Below, piece by piece: positions 23,734 to 32,152 of a DNA stretch of 64,000 bases (positions within the stretch are counted from its first letter, which is position 1; each line of letters begins with the position of its first letter). A program made the translations under genes and the position numbers. The notes beneath the pieces were generated by a model. That model was not told the DNA's origin. It made no database searches and saw nothing but the letters and a program-made list of their open reading frames with translations. Source of the stretch: Amycolatopsis marina. Its GTDB lineage: Bacteria; Actinomycetota; Actinomycetes; Mycobacteriales; Pseudonocardiaceae. Location: the NCBI RefSeq assembly GCF_900111885.1, contig NZ_FOKG01000015.1, positions 94,800 to 158,799 on the forward strand. The letters run 5' to 3'.

Positions 23734-24612
23734 TCAGCCCAGCGCGGGGGCCCGCTGCTGCTCCCGCGCGGAGGCGTCCGGATGATGCCTGGCGAGCACG
23801 AGGACGCCGGCCATCGCCACGACGCCGCAGGCGACCAGGACCGCCGACGCGCCGCCGTCCAGACTGGTGGTCTCGTCGAGAAGGGTCATCCCGATCACCG
23901 TCGCGACCAGCGGGTTGACCACGGTCTGCGAACCCACCACCACGTCCGCGGGCCCGCTGTCGTAGCCGAGCTGGATCAGCCACGAACCGGCGAGAAACGC
24001 GACCACCACGCCCAGCGCCGACAGTGGGGGCAGTCCGCTGAGTCCCTCGATGCGCGTGCTGTAGGTGACGTCGCGCAGCAACACCGACACCAGACCGTAG
24101 GCCGCCCCCGCCGCCATCGCCAACGCGACGCAGCGCGCGTTGCCCCGGCTCACCAGCGCCGCGATGCCGAGCAGCAGCACGGCCGCGCCGATCACGATTC
24201 CCGAGGTCAGGACCGCGCCCGGCGGGATCCGCACCTCCGCCACCGCTCCCGCCGACACCGTGACGAAGACACCGACGGCGAGTGAGGTCGCACCGACGGC
24301 GATCCAGCCCGCCCTGTCGATCGGGACGGCCCCGCTGTGCGCGTTGAGCAACGCGACCATGGGCAGTGCGAGCACCACGATCGGCGCCACCAGTGACACC
24401 GGGGCAAAGGTCAGCGCGAGGATCTGCAGTACCGCACAGGCGAAGAGCACCGCGAAGCCACGAATCCAGTCCCGGTTGCGGACCAGTTTGGCGAGGGTCC
24501 GCAGGCGCAGGCCGCGATCCTGGGTTTCGGCGCGTACCCCGCTGTGCTGCAGTTGTGCGCCGACGGCGCTGCACAGCGCGGCGAGCACCGCACAGGCGAC
24601 CGCGAACGACAT
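23734..24612 (-). CDS. DMT (EamA-like) family transporter
   Basis: 292 residues with nine or ten hydrophobic segments and the internal two-half architecture of drug/metabolite exporters. It has an N-terminal SAVGAQLQHSGV and a C-terminal half with VVGSQTVVNPLVATVIG. The ATG at 24612 overlaps the stop of the DUF998 gene (TGATG), so both form one message. A GTG three bases earlier is an alternative. Substrate unknown. It converges on the ParB-like gene with 6 bp between the stops. Confidence 0.8.
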   Translation of the reverse strand: MSFAVACAVLAALCSAVGAQLQHSGVRAETQDRGLRLRTLAKLVRNRDWIRGFAVLFACAVLQILALTFAPVSLVAPIVVLALPMVALLNAHSGAVPIDRAGWIAVGATSLAVGVFVTVSAGAVAEVRIPPGAVLTSGIVIGAAVLLLGIAALVSRGNARCVALAMAAGAAYGLVSVLLRDVTYSTRIEGLSGLPPLSALGVVVAFLAGSWLIQLGYDSGPADVVVGSQTVVNPLVATVIGMTLLDETTSLDGGASAVLVACGVVAMAGVLVLARHHPDASAREQQRAPALG

Positions 24613-25388
24613 CACGAGCGAATCACCTCGTCCTGAGCGCGCAACAGGTCTGTTGGTACGGCTACCCGGTCGGGCCGGTTGCGCAACCGGGTCCAGGACA
24701 CTGTGAGCAGGCGGGTCGCCAGCACCAGCAGCATCGCCAGTTCGAGCACGAACAGCAGCCGTTGGATCAGCCCGGAGTACGCACGGAAGTCCGCGAAGGC
24801 GGGGAAGGTGAACCAGGGCAGCAAGTCAGGGAGCCGCGCCACGAGATAGGCCACGGCGAGCGCGGCGGCACCCAGGGCGAGCCTGCGCACGGTCCTCCCG
24901 GTGCCCGCCCAGTCGGGCTGGCTACGCAAGCTGCGGGCGAGTGCCAGCCCGGCCAGCGGGAGACTCGCGAACAGTGAGGCGCCCGCGAACTGGTGGATCA
25001 GGCCGTGCACGCTCTCGATCCGTGGCGCGTTGTCGGTCGGGAAGACCGCACACAGTACGAGTCCGAGGCACCACACACCGAACAGTGTGGTGGCGGCGGG
25101 ACCGATCCGCACGCGAAGCTGCACCAGCCCGATCAGGATCGTCAGGGTGGCCACGGCCAGCACCACCAGCGTCGCGGCGAACACCTCGGCGCCGTGCTCG
25201 GTGAAGACGTAGTAGCTCACTGCCCGTGACACCGGGTTCACCTCGTGCACGAACCGCACGTTGAGGTAGGTCATGGCCACCAGCGAGCGGACGAGACCGA
25301 CCAGGGACATGAGCGCCAGCAGGCAGGCCATGAGGGAGAACAGACCGAGCCAGCGCGCGCGGCGCGCCTGCGTCCGATCGCCACCCAT
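24612..25388 (-). CDS. DUF998 membrane protein
   Basis: 258 residues, about six to seven hydrophobic segments. The family features are NPVSRAVSYYVFTEHGAEVF after the first helix, LGLVLCAVFPTDN and VHGLIHQFAGASLF, matching DUF998 (possibly related to frpC/CREG-like membrane proteins). I chose the ATG at 25388 (MGGDRTQARR), which has AGGGGGA nine bases upstream, over an extension to 25520. That longer version would cross one of the CCCCAATG-type palindromes. Function unknown. Confidence 0.8.
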   Translation of the reverse strand: MGGDRTQARRARWLGLFSLMACLLALMSLVGLVRSLVAMTYLNVRFVHEVNPVSRAVSYYVFTEHGAEVFAATLVVLAVATLTILIGLVQLRVRIGPAATTLFGVWCLGLVLCAVFPTDNAPRIESVHGLIHQFAGASLFASLPLAGLALARSLRSQPDWAGTGRTVRRLALGAAALAVAYLVARLPDLLPWFTFPAFADFRAYSGLIQRLLFVLELAMLLVLATRLLTVSWTRLRNRPDRVAVPTDLLRAQDEVIRS

Positions 25389-25490
25389 CGGTCCCCCTGG
25401 CTGTGAGGCTCCTGTGAAGTCCAACGCCTTGATCATCCCCGTAGTTCCCTGAGAACCCACTGATAACGGGGGTTGACGCGGGGGTGTGAT

Positions 25491-25514
25491 GTCTCCAACG
25501 CCACATTGGGGAAC
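25491..25514. repeat. CCCCAATG-type palindrome, degenerate copy
   Basis: A copy of the palindrome family with consensus CCCCAATGCCACATTGGGG, with two changed bases in the left arm. It lies between DUF998 (minus) and the HTH regulator (plus). Better copies are at 40269-40291 and 51039-51095. Confidence 0.65.
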
Positions 25515-25649
25515 TCCCACTCGGGGCGCCGACGCCGGTGCGAGGCGTGGTGTTCACCCGACGCGGTGATGCCGGTGGGATCCCGGGAGCGTGCGCACCG
25601 CTGCACACTCGACACGCGGCCGTGGGCGAGAACAAGGGGAGGCCTTCGC

Positions 25650-26486
25650 GTGGCGCAGTACACCGTTCCGGCCATCCGGCGGCTCCAGCTCGGCAGGGAG
25701 CTGCGGGACTGGCGCCACCGCGCCGGACTGACCCTCGGCCAGGCGGCAGGGGATCTGGACATGTCGAAGAGCGCGCTCGGGCGGATCGAGAAGGGGCAGT
25801 GCTCGCTGCATCCACTGCACGCCCGCGCGATGGCCGAGCTGTACTACGTGCCCGATGACGAGCGGGAACGCCTGATCGACATCGCCCGCGAGGCGGTGAA
25901 GCGGAATCACAATCTGATCGAGGGCATCTCCGTCGACAGCTACCCGGCACTGGAGGCCGAGGCGGTGGCGGTCCGCAACTACGAGTTGGCCTTCGTACCG
26001 GGACTACTGCAGACCGAGGACTACGCCCGCGCGCTGTTCACCGTCGGCACCAGTCGTGACCGAGCCCGAAACCTGCGAATCAGGATGAGCCGAGGCCGAC
26101 TGTTGTTCGGCGACCGACCACTCAGGTTTCACGGCATCGTGGATGAGTCGGTTCTGACCCGGGCGCTCTCCAGCCGCACAGTTCTGGCCGCACAGCTGCG
26201 CCACCTCGTTGAGATATCGAATCTCCCCAACGTCACCTTTCAGGTCGTCAGGGAACAAGCCGGAATGTATCCAGGGCTCCGGGGTGCCTTCAGCGTGTTG
26301 ACCTTTCCCGAAGACACCATTGCCGACCTCGGCTACGTCGATCACGCCGCTGGTCACCTCCAACTAGTGCGCCCGAACCAGGTCACAGAGCTTTCCTGGC
26401 AGTTCAACGCCATCGCTAAGATCGCTCTGGACGAGCAGGCATCGAGGGAGCTCGTGAACCGATTGGCCGACGAGCTGAGCAGTTGA
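25650..26486 (+). CDS. Helix-turn-helix regulator with DUF5753 (Xre type)
   Basis: 278 residues. An Xre-type HTH occupies residues 14-70 (LGRELRDWRHRAGLTLGQAA then SKSALGRIEKG) and the rest is DUF5753, with VPGLLQTEDYARA. Such proteins pair with small DUF397 proteins in Streptomyces and relatives (BldB/WhiJ/AbaA-type cassettes), where they tune development and antibiotic production. The GTG at 25650 follows AAGGGGAGG. The next gene, DUF397, overlaps its end region (9 bp between stop and my GTG start). This is a standard arrangement, supporting the call. Confidence 0.9.
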   Translation: MAQYTVPAIRRLQLGRELRDWRHRAGLTLGQAAGDLDMSKSALGRIEKGQCSLHPLHARAMAELYYVPDDERERLIDIAREAVKRNHNLIEGISVDSYPALEAEAVAVRNYELAFVPGLLQTEDYARALFTVGTSRDRARNLRIRMSRGRLLFGDRPLRFHGIVDESVLTRALSSRTVLAAQLRHLVEISNLPNVTFQVVREQAGMYPGLRGAFSVLTFPEDTIADLGYVDHAAGHLQLVRPNQVTELSWQFNAIAKIALDEQASRELVNRLADELSS

Positions 26487-26494
26487 GGTGCACC

Positions 26495-26674
26495 GTGAAC
26501 CTGGACCAGCCCAACTGGCACAAGAGCAGCTACAGCGGCGGCGAGAACACGAACTGTGTCGAGGTCGCGATCGCCCAGGAGGTCGCCTCGGTCCGGGACT
26601 CCAAGGATCCTGGCCCTGCCCTGGTTCTCCCGCCGGCGACCTGGCACGCGTTCCTCACCGACCTCAGGGAATGA
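26495..26674 (+). CDS. DUF397 small protein
   Basis: 59 residues. It has the DUF397 hallmarks WHKSSYSGGENTNCVEVA near the start, VRDSKDPGPAL in the middle and WHAFLTDLRE at the end. The GTG at 26495 is preceded by GAGGTG. These proteins act with the neighbouring Xre/DUF5753 regulator, thought to be an antagonist or partner in a two-part switch. The mechanism is not settled. Confidence 0.9.
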   Translation: MNLDQPNWHKSSYSGGENTNCVEVAIAQEVASVRDSKDPGPALVLPPATWHAFLTDLRE

Positions 26675-26830
26675 CGTCGAACCTCTCCCCCGCGGCCACC
26701 GGCCGCAGGTCCCTGTCGAACGCGGCGAAGCGGCCCGACACGAGCCAGTCGCTCGCGGGGGCGCTGCGCCCGTGCTGTGCGGCAGTCGCTTCACCCGGTC
26801 CGCGAGCTCCTCGGGCGCCCGCCCCGCCTT
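26672..26830 (-). pseudogene. Possible frameshifted gene remnant
   Basis: On the minus strand one frame reads APEELADRVKRLPHSTG and another, further on, reads ASDWLVSGRFAAFDRDLRPV to a stop at 26664-26674. Both look like protein, joined by a frameshift near 26760. This may be the decayed end of a former gene between the DUF397 gene and sugC. It is weak evidence and could be chance in GC-rich DNA. Confidence 0.25.
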
Positions 26831-26878
26831 CTGAGTCATGCATGCATGCCGGCACTCACGCATGCATGCATGACTCAG
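26831..26878. terminator. Perfect 18-bp inverted repeat between convergent genes
   Basis: CTGAGTCATGCATGCATG (26831-26848) and its exact complement at 26861-26878 enclose a 12-base loop. It contains ATGCATGCATG microrepeats. Lying just beyond the sugC stop (26888), it may stop transcription from both sides, though there is no T-run. Confidence 0.6.
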
Positions 26879-26887
26879 TCAGCTGCC

Positions 26888-28069
26888 TCAGCCGGAGAAG
26901 GTGAGGTTCTTGCCCGTGGAGGGGTCGAACAGCTGGAGCTTCTCTGTGTCGAACCAGATGTCCAGGTTCTCGCCCTCCCGCGCACCGGACTCGGCCGAAA
27001 GGCGGGTGACGATCTGCGAACCGCTGGACGGTACGTCCGCCGCGCCCGCGTCGGCGGCGAGTTCGGCCAGCTCCGTGGAACTGGCGAGTTCGCCCTCGAT
27101 GGTGAAGTGGGCGTACTTCTCCGAGCCCATCGACTCCAGCACGTCGACCTGAGCGGCGAACACCGCTCCCCGCCCGCGCACGTGCTCATCGACCAGCGAG
27201 GCGTCCTCGAAATGCTCGGGACGGACGCCGGCGATGACCTCGCGCGGCGCGTTCGCCGCCTCGGCGAGTCGCCGGACCCGGTCCGGCAGCGCCACCTGGC
27301 CGAACGCGCTGTTCAGCTGTCCCTGTTCCAAGGTGGCCGGGACGAAGTTCATCGACGGCGAGCCGATGAACCCGGCCACGAACAGGTTCGCGGGTTGCTC
27401 GTAGAGGAACTGCGGCGACCCGATCTGCTGCACGTGCCCCGCCCGCAGCACCACGACGCGGTCGCCGAGGGTCATCGCCTCGGTCTGGTCGTGGGTGACG
27501 TACAGGGTCGTCGTGCCGAGCTGCTTCTGCAACTTCGACACCGACGTCCGCATCTGGCCACGCAGCTTCGCGTCCAGGTTGGACAGTGGCTCGTCCATGA
27601 GGAACGCCTTGGGGCTACGGACGATCGCCCGGCCCATCGCCACTCGCTGCCGCTGCCCACCGGAGAGGTTCGCCGGTTTGCGATCCAGGTGCGGCACCAG
27701 GTCCAGCACCCGCGCGGCCTCATCGACCTTCGCCGTGACGGTCGAATCGTCCACTTTGGCCAGCCGCAGCGGGAACGCCATGTTCTCCCGCACGCTCATA
27801 TGCGGGTAGAGGGCGTAGGACTGGAACACCATCGCGATGTCCCGATCCTTCGGCGCCCGCTCGTTCATCCGTTGCCCATCGATCCGCAGCTCGCCGTCGG
27901 AGATGTCCTCCAGCCCGGCCACCATGTTCAGCGTGGTGGACTTCCCGCACCCGGAAGGCCCGACCAGGATGATGAACTCGCCGTCGGCGATGTCGATGCT
28001 CACGTCCGATACCGCAACCGCGCCGTCGGGGTACCGCTTGCTCACATTGTCCAGAACGATCTCAGCCAT
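26888..28069 (-). CDS. sugC: Trehalose ABC importer ATPase SugC
   Basis: 393 residues. Walker A GPSGCGKS (about 37-44), Q-loop MVFQSYALYPHM, signature LSGGQRQRVAMGRAI, Walker B AFLMDEPLSN, H-loop YVTHDQTEA; then a C-terminal OB-type regulatory domain as in MalK/UgpC. As the last gene of lpqY-sugA-sugB-sugC (read leftwards) it should power uptake of trehalose. In mycobacteria this system recovers trehalose released during mycolate transfer. The assignment rests on the operon order and on LpqY-like binding protein. ATG at 28069. Confidence 0.92.
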   Translation of the reverse strand: MAEIVLDNVSKRYPDGAVAVSDVSIDIADGEFIILVGPSGCGKSTTLNMVAGLEDISDGELRIDGQRMNERAPKDRDIAMVFQSYALYPHMSVRENMAFPLRLAKVDDSTVTAKVDEAARVLDLVPHLDRKPANLSGGQRQRVAMGRAIVRSPKAFLMDEPLSNLDAKLRGQMRTSVSKLQKQLGTTTLYVTHDQTEAMTLGDRVVVLRAGHVQQIGSPQFLYEQPANLFVAGFIGSPSMNFVPATLEQGQLNSAFGQVALPDRVRRLAEAANAPREVIAGVRPEHFEDASLVDEHVRGRGAVFAAQVDVLESMGSEKYAHFTIEGELASSTELAELAADAGAADVPSSGSQIVTRLSAESGAREGENLDIWFDTEKLQLFDPSTGKNLTFSG

Positions 28070-28071
28070 AG

Positions 28072-28917
28072 TTACCCCTTCACCGCGCCTGACGTCAGCC
28101 CCGCAACAATGCGGCGCTGAAAGAACAACACGAACAGAATGATCGGAATGGTGATGACCACCGCAGCGGCGGAGGTGGTGCCGGTCGGGTCCTCGAACTG
28201 AGAGTCACCGGTGAAGAAGCTCAGTGCCACCGGCACCGTCCGGGACGCCTCCGTCGACGTCAGCGTGATGGCGAACAGGAAGTCGTTCCACGCGAAGATG
28301 AACACCAGGATCGCCGTGGTGAACACACCGGGAGCGGCCAGCGGAGTGATCACCTTCCAGAACGCCTGACCGGGCGTGGCCCCGTCCATCTTCGCCGCCT
28401 TCTCCAGCTCCCACGGGATCTCCCGGAAGAAGGCCGACAGCGTGTAGATCGCCAGCGGCAGCGCGAAGGTGATGTAGGGCAGGATCAGGCCGGGCCAGGT
28501 GTCGAAAAGACCCAGTTGCCGCTCGATGTTGAACAGCGGCGTCACCAGCGAGATCTGCGGGAACATCGCGATCAGCAGCGAAACGCCGACCAGCGCCCGC
28601 TTTCCCGGGAAGTCCAGCCGGGCGACGGCGTAGGCCGCCATCGCGCCGAGCACCACCGCGATCACCGTCGCGATGATCGCGATACCGATCGAGTTGATCA
28701 GCGGCCGGATGAACTCGTCGGTGGCGAAGATGTCGGCGTAGTTCTGCAGCGTCCACTCGCTGGGAATGAAGTTCCCGTCCGCGAGCGTGTCCTTCGTCTT
28801 GAACGACAGCGACGCGATCCACAGCACCGGGACCAGCGCGTACACCACGACGACGATGTCGATCAGGGCCCACCTACCGGTGCGGCCGCCCCTGCTTGCG
28901 AGAGCCGGAATGGCCAT
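28072..28917 (-). CDS. sugB: ABC importer permease SugB
   Basis: 281 residues, six membrane helices and the EAA loop ELEKAAKMDGATPGQAFWKV that contacts the ATPase. It follows MalG-type permeases. The gene begins one base from the end of sugA and ends two bases before the sugC start, so the operon is continuous. ATG at 28917. Assigned to trehalose because the binding protein gene of the operon resembles LpqY. Confidence 0.9.
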   Translation of the reverse strand: MAIPALASRGGRTGRWALIDIVVVVYALVPVLWIASLSFKTKDTLADGNFIPSEWTLQNYADIFATDEFIRPLINSIGIAIIATVIAVVLGAMAAYAVARLDFPGKRALVGVSLLIAMFPQISLVTPLFNIERQLGLFDTWPGLILPYITFALPLAIYTLSAFFREIPWELEKAAKMDGATPGQAFWKVITPLAAPGVFTTAILVFIFAWNDFLFAITLTSTEASRTVPVALSFFTGDSQFEDPTGTTSAAAVVITIPIILFVLFFQRRIVAGLTSGAVKG

Positions 28918-29867
28918 CAGCGCCTCCCCCCTTGGTCACTGCCCGGCGCGGCTGTGCCGAACCCCTTGATGAAGATGACCGCGATGATCGCCACCGCGAT
29001 GAAGATCAGCACGGACATCGTCGAGCCGATACCGAGGTTCGCGCCTTTGATCAGGTTGTTGTAGGTGATCATCGATACCGAGGACGTGTCGTTGGAGCCG
29101 CCGGTCAGCACGAAGATGTTGTCGAAGATCCGGAACGCGTCCAGCGTGCGGAACAGCAACGCGACCAGGATCGCCGGTTTCATCACCGGCACCATCACCT
29201 TGGTGAACCGCTGCCATGCGTTCGCGCCGTCCATCGACGCCGCCTTGAGCAGGTCTTCCGGCACCAGCGCGAGCCCGGCCATCAGCAACAAGGCCATGAA
29301 CGGCGTGGTCTTCCACACCTCGGCCAGGATGATGATGAACAGCGACGGCCACTGCTCGGTGAGTGGCGCGGCATCCTCGGCGAGGAGGTTGGCCAGATAG
29401 CCCGTGCCCGGTGTCCAGGCGTAGTACCAGGAGAACGCCGCCACCACCGTGACGATCCCGTACGGGATGAGTGACACCGTGCGCACCATGCCACGGGCCA
29501 CGATCGTGCGGTGCATGATCAGTGCCAGCGCCATGCCGAGCACCAGCTCGATCGCCACCGACACCACCGTGAGGAACACCGTGGTGCCGAACGCCGACCA
29601 CCAGTAGGAGTTGCTGAGCACCACGATGTAGTTGTCCAGCCCGACGAACGCCCGCTCCGTGGGGAACCGCAAGTCGTAGCGTTGCAGGGACAGCCAGATC
29701 GAGTAGATGATCGGCCAGCCGGTGACCGCGAGCATCACCAGGGCGGCCGGGGCACACAGCAGGAGCCCGAGACGCCGTTCCGCCTTCTTGCCCTCACTGA
29801 GCGAGGGCTTGGGCCGCTTCTTGGCGCCCACCGCGCTAGCGGGGATTTCGCTTGCCGCCTGGGTCAC
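28917..29867 (-). CDS. sugA: ABC importer permease SugA
   Basis: 316 residues, MalF-type permease with about six membrane helices. The N-terminal cytoplasmic stretch includes KRPKPSLSEGKKAERRLG. The EAA loop is DLLKAASMDGANAWQRFTKV. The start overlaps the end of lpqY by four bases (ATGA), consistent with one message. It works with SugB as the membrane channel of the trehalose importer. Confidence 0.9.
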   Translation of the reverse strand: MTQAASEIPASAVGAKKRPKPSLSEGKKAERRLGLLLCAPAALVMLAVTGWPIIYSIWLSLQRYDLRFPTERAFVGLDNYIVVLSNSYWWSAFGTTVFLTVVSVAIELVLGMALALIMHRTIVARGMVRTVSLIPYGIVTVVAAFSWYYAWTPGTGYLANLLAEDAAPLTEQWPSLFIIILAEVWKTTPFMALLLMAGLALVPEDLLKAASMDGANAWQRFTKVMVPVMKPAILVALLFRTLDAFRIFDNIFVLTGGSNDTSSVSMITYNNLIKGANLGIGSTMSVLIFIAVAIIAVIFIKGFGTAAPGSDQGGRR

Positions 29868-31228
29868 GGAATGATCCCCTTCGACTCGAGCGCATCGCCC
29901 ATCTCCTCCCGCAGCCGCTCGGCGGTGGCCTCGGGATCGATCTCCGAGGGCGGGGAGAGCACGTGCGCGATGATCGTGGACAGGGTCTGGTATGCCGGGG
30001 TCTTCGGCCGCACCGCCGCCTCAGCCAGCGCCTCCCGGATGGCGTCCTTCATCGGGTACTCGGTGACCATGCTGGGGTTGTCCGCCGGGTCCGCGGGCTT
30101 CGACGGGTCCAGCGGCGCCGGGTCGTCGTAGACCGACTCGACCGTCGGAGGCACACCACTGACCAGCGCGGAGAACTTCTGGTTCTCCGGACTGCGCAGG
30201 CACAGCGCCGCCTCGAACGCCTCCGGCTTGTGCTGTGAGTAGGTGCTGACCGCGAGGTTGTAGCCACCGATGGTGGACCTGCTCTCGCCTCCGGCACCGA
30301 CCTTCGGCAGGCGCGTCCACTTGAAGTACTGGAGGTCGTCCGGCTTCTCCTCGGCGTAGGAGGCGTAGACGTACGGCCAGTTGAGCTCGAACGCCCCGTT
30401 GTCGGACTGGAACGCCAGGCGCACCTCGTCTTCCTTCATGTTGCTCAAGGAAGGATCGGTGAGTCCGGAGGAACTGACCTCACTGAGGATCTCCAGGCCG
30501 CGCACCGCACCCTCATCCATCACGACCGAATCGCCGTTCTCGGAGAGCATGTGCCCGCCAGCCGATTCGACCAACGAGTTGTAGACCACGACCAGACCTT
30601 CGTACTGCGCGCCGGTGAAGAGGATCTGGTGCGGCTTGCCCTGCGCCTTGAGATCGCGGGACATCGCGATCATTTCTTCCCACGTCTCCGGCGGCTCGGG
30701 CGTGATGCGCTCGTCGTACCAGAGCAACTGGACGTTGGTGTTCTTCGGCGCCGCGTAGAGCTTGCCGTCCCAGGTCGCCGTCTCCAGCGGTCCCTCCAGC
30801 ACGTCCCGCTCGGCTTCCGCCTTGTCGGCGCCGGTCCACTCCTCGGTCCAGCCCGCTTCGGCGAACTCGGCCGTCCAGGTGACGTCGAGGCCGAGCAGGT
30901 CCAGCGTCTCGTCGCCAGCGGCGAGCCGGCGCATCATCTGCTCCCGCTGACCGTCGGCGCCACGAGGCAGCTTGTTGTAGACGATTTCGTACCGGCCGGC
31001 TGCCTGAGTGTTGCACTTGTCCACCACTTGCTCGAAGCCGTCTTCGGGCGCGTAGTAGAGGTTGATCTTCAGGCCGTCCTCGGACCCGCACGCGGTGAGC
31101 ATTCCGGCCGACATGACCATGGCGCCGATCGCGGCGGTCGTCCGCCCCGGCGAACGTCCTCCCCGGATAGCCCAGCCACGCGGCCGCCGTCGACCGGCGA
31201 GCGAGGCAACGATATCGGTTTTCCCCAT
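29864..31228 (-). CDS. lpqY: Trehalose-binding lipoprotein LpqY
   Basis: 454 residues. A signal peptide with lipobox MLTACGSED marks a lipoprotein outside the membrane; Cys is near residue 47. The family-1 solute-binding fold is recognisable from NLYYAPEDGFEQVVDKCN and DVTWTAEFAEAGWTEEW, matching LpqY as I recall. The ATG at 31228 follows GAAGGAGACG and is preferred over the 20-residue upstream extension. It is the first gene of the importer operon. LpqY delivers trehalose to SugA-SugB. Confidence 0.9.
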   Translation of the reverse strand: MGKTDIVASLAGRRRPRGWAIRGGRSPGRTTAAIGAMVMSAGMLTACGSEDGLKINLYYAPEDGFEQVVDKCNTQAAGRYEIVYNKLPRGADGQREQMMRRLAAGDETLDLLGLDVTWTAEFAEAGWTEEWTGADKAEAERDVLEGPLETATWDGKLYAAPKNTNVQLLWYDERITPEPPETWEEMIAMSRDLKAQGKPHQILFTGAQYEGLVVVYNSLVESAGGHMLSENGDSVVMDEGAVRGLEILSEVSSSGLTDPSLSNMKEDEVRLAFQSDNGAFELNWPYVYASYAEEKPDDLQYFKWTRLPKVGAGGESRSTIGGYNLAVSTYSQHKPEAFEAALCLRSPENQKFSALVSGVPPTVESVYDDPAPLDPSKPADPADNPSMVTEYPMKDAIREALAEAAVRPKTPAYQTLSTIIAHVLSPPSEIDPEATAERLREEMGDALESKGIIP

Positions 31229-31430
31229 CGCGTCTCCTTCCCAGTGCGCACGCGGCAGCGCGGGCGCCCGGTGGAAACGCCCCGGCACAGAGGGAAGGAC
31301 CGTGCCGCACCCCGTCGTGCAGACGAGCCGGACGGCACGACTGCGCCGACCGTTCGGTGCGGTGCAACTTATTCCTGCGGATGGACCGAAGCAAGCTGGA
31401 GCAGTAACGATTCAGTTGGACTTAAGGAAC

Positions 31431-31448
31431 ATCGGTAATTTTACCGAT
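31431..31448. promoter_or_regulatory. Palindrome upstream of lpqY (candidate operator)
   Basis: ATCGGTAATTTTACCGAT is a perfect 8-bp inverted repeat with a TT centre, located about 200 bp before lpqY in an AT-rich patch. Its shape suits a LacI- or GntR-type regulator of sugar uptake. It could also be the end of the following 17M-like gene's terminator. Confidence 0.4.
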
Positions 31449-31458
31449 CCCGAATGTG

Positions 31459-31989
31459 TCAGCTGACGGATCCTGGCGACCGCATCGCGAGTTTGGCGAG
31501 CAGGTCCCGGCCCTGTTCGGCGTTTCGGGGCTGACAGAGCACGTCGTACCGTCCGGCCACCAGTTGGCTGGCGGACGAGAAGTCCCTGCGCCCGCGCGTG
31601 GAGGCGTAGCTGATCGCGGCGAAGACGAGTCCGAACAGCACACCGGAGAGCAGGCCGACCAGAATCGGCGCGTAGCCGACGCCTTCGCTGCCGAACATGC
31701 CGAGCAGCAAACCGACGAAGAGACCGAACCAGGCGCCGGACACAGCACCGGTGCCGAGCACCTTGCCCCAGGAGAGCCGCCCGATGACCCGCTCGACGAG
31801 CATCAGATCGACGCCGACGATCGTCACGTCCTGCACAGCGAAGTCGTTGTCGGCGAGATAGTCGACCGCGCGCTGCGCTTCCTCGTACGTCTCGTACGAG
31901 CCGATCGGCCAGCCGGTCGGCGGAGTCGGCAGCCGCGGCTGGCCGCCTTGGGAACGTCCAGCGGACGAGAAGGGACCAGTCACCGTCAT
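31459..31989 (-). CDS. General-stress 17M-like membrane protein (Rv1234-like)
   Basis: 176 residues from the ATG at 31989; an ATG at 32025 would add 12. The N-terminal part has the 17M-type domain (WPIGSYETYEEAQRAVDYLA then FAVQDVTIVGVDLML). Two membrane helices follow (VLGTGAVSGAWFGLFVGLLL and AYAPILVGLLSGVLFGLVFAA). It matches the M. tuberculosis gene just upstream of lpqY as I recall. Role unknown. It is transcribed toward lpqY but separated by a palindrome, so it is probably a separate unit. Confidence 0.8.
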   Translation of the reverse strand: MTVTGPFSSAGRSQGGQPRLPTPPTGWPIGSYETYEEAQRAVDYLADNDFAVQDVTIVGVDLMLVERVIGRLSWGKVLGTGAVSGAWFGLFVGLLLGMFGSEGVGYAPILVGLLSGVLFGLVFAAISYASTRGRRDFSSASQLVAGRYDVLCQPRNAEQGRDLLAKLAMRSPGSVS

Positions 31990-32152
31990 CACCCATGCCT
32001 TGCTGTCGTTCAGGGACGTTTCCATCCTGCCAACGTCGATATAACCACGCGAGCCAGCTGGGGACACACACGGTAAGCAGAAGAGCGGTGGCAGCCGTTC
32101 ACGCCCAGGAAGATTGTTGACAATCCAACCATCTCGGGCAAGTCTCTGGCAC

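Noticed and set aside
26354..26863. 169-residue minus-strand frame near the DUF397 gene
   Set aside because: Mostly antisense to the HTH/DUF397 genes; only the outer part between genes looked protein-like and is listed as a weak remnant.
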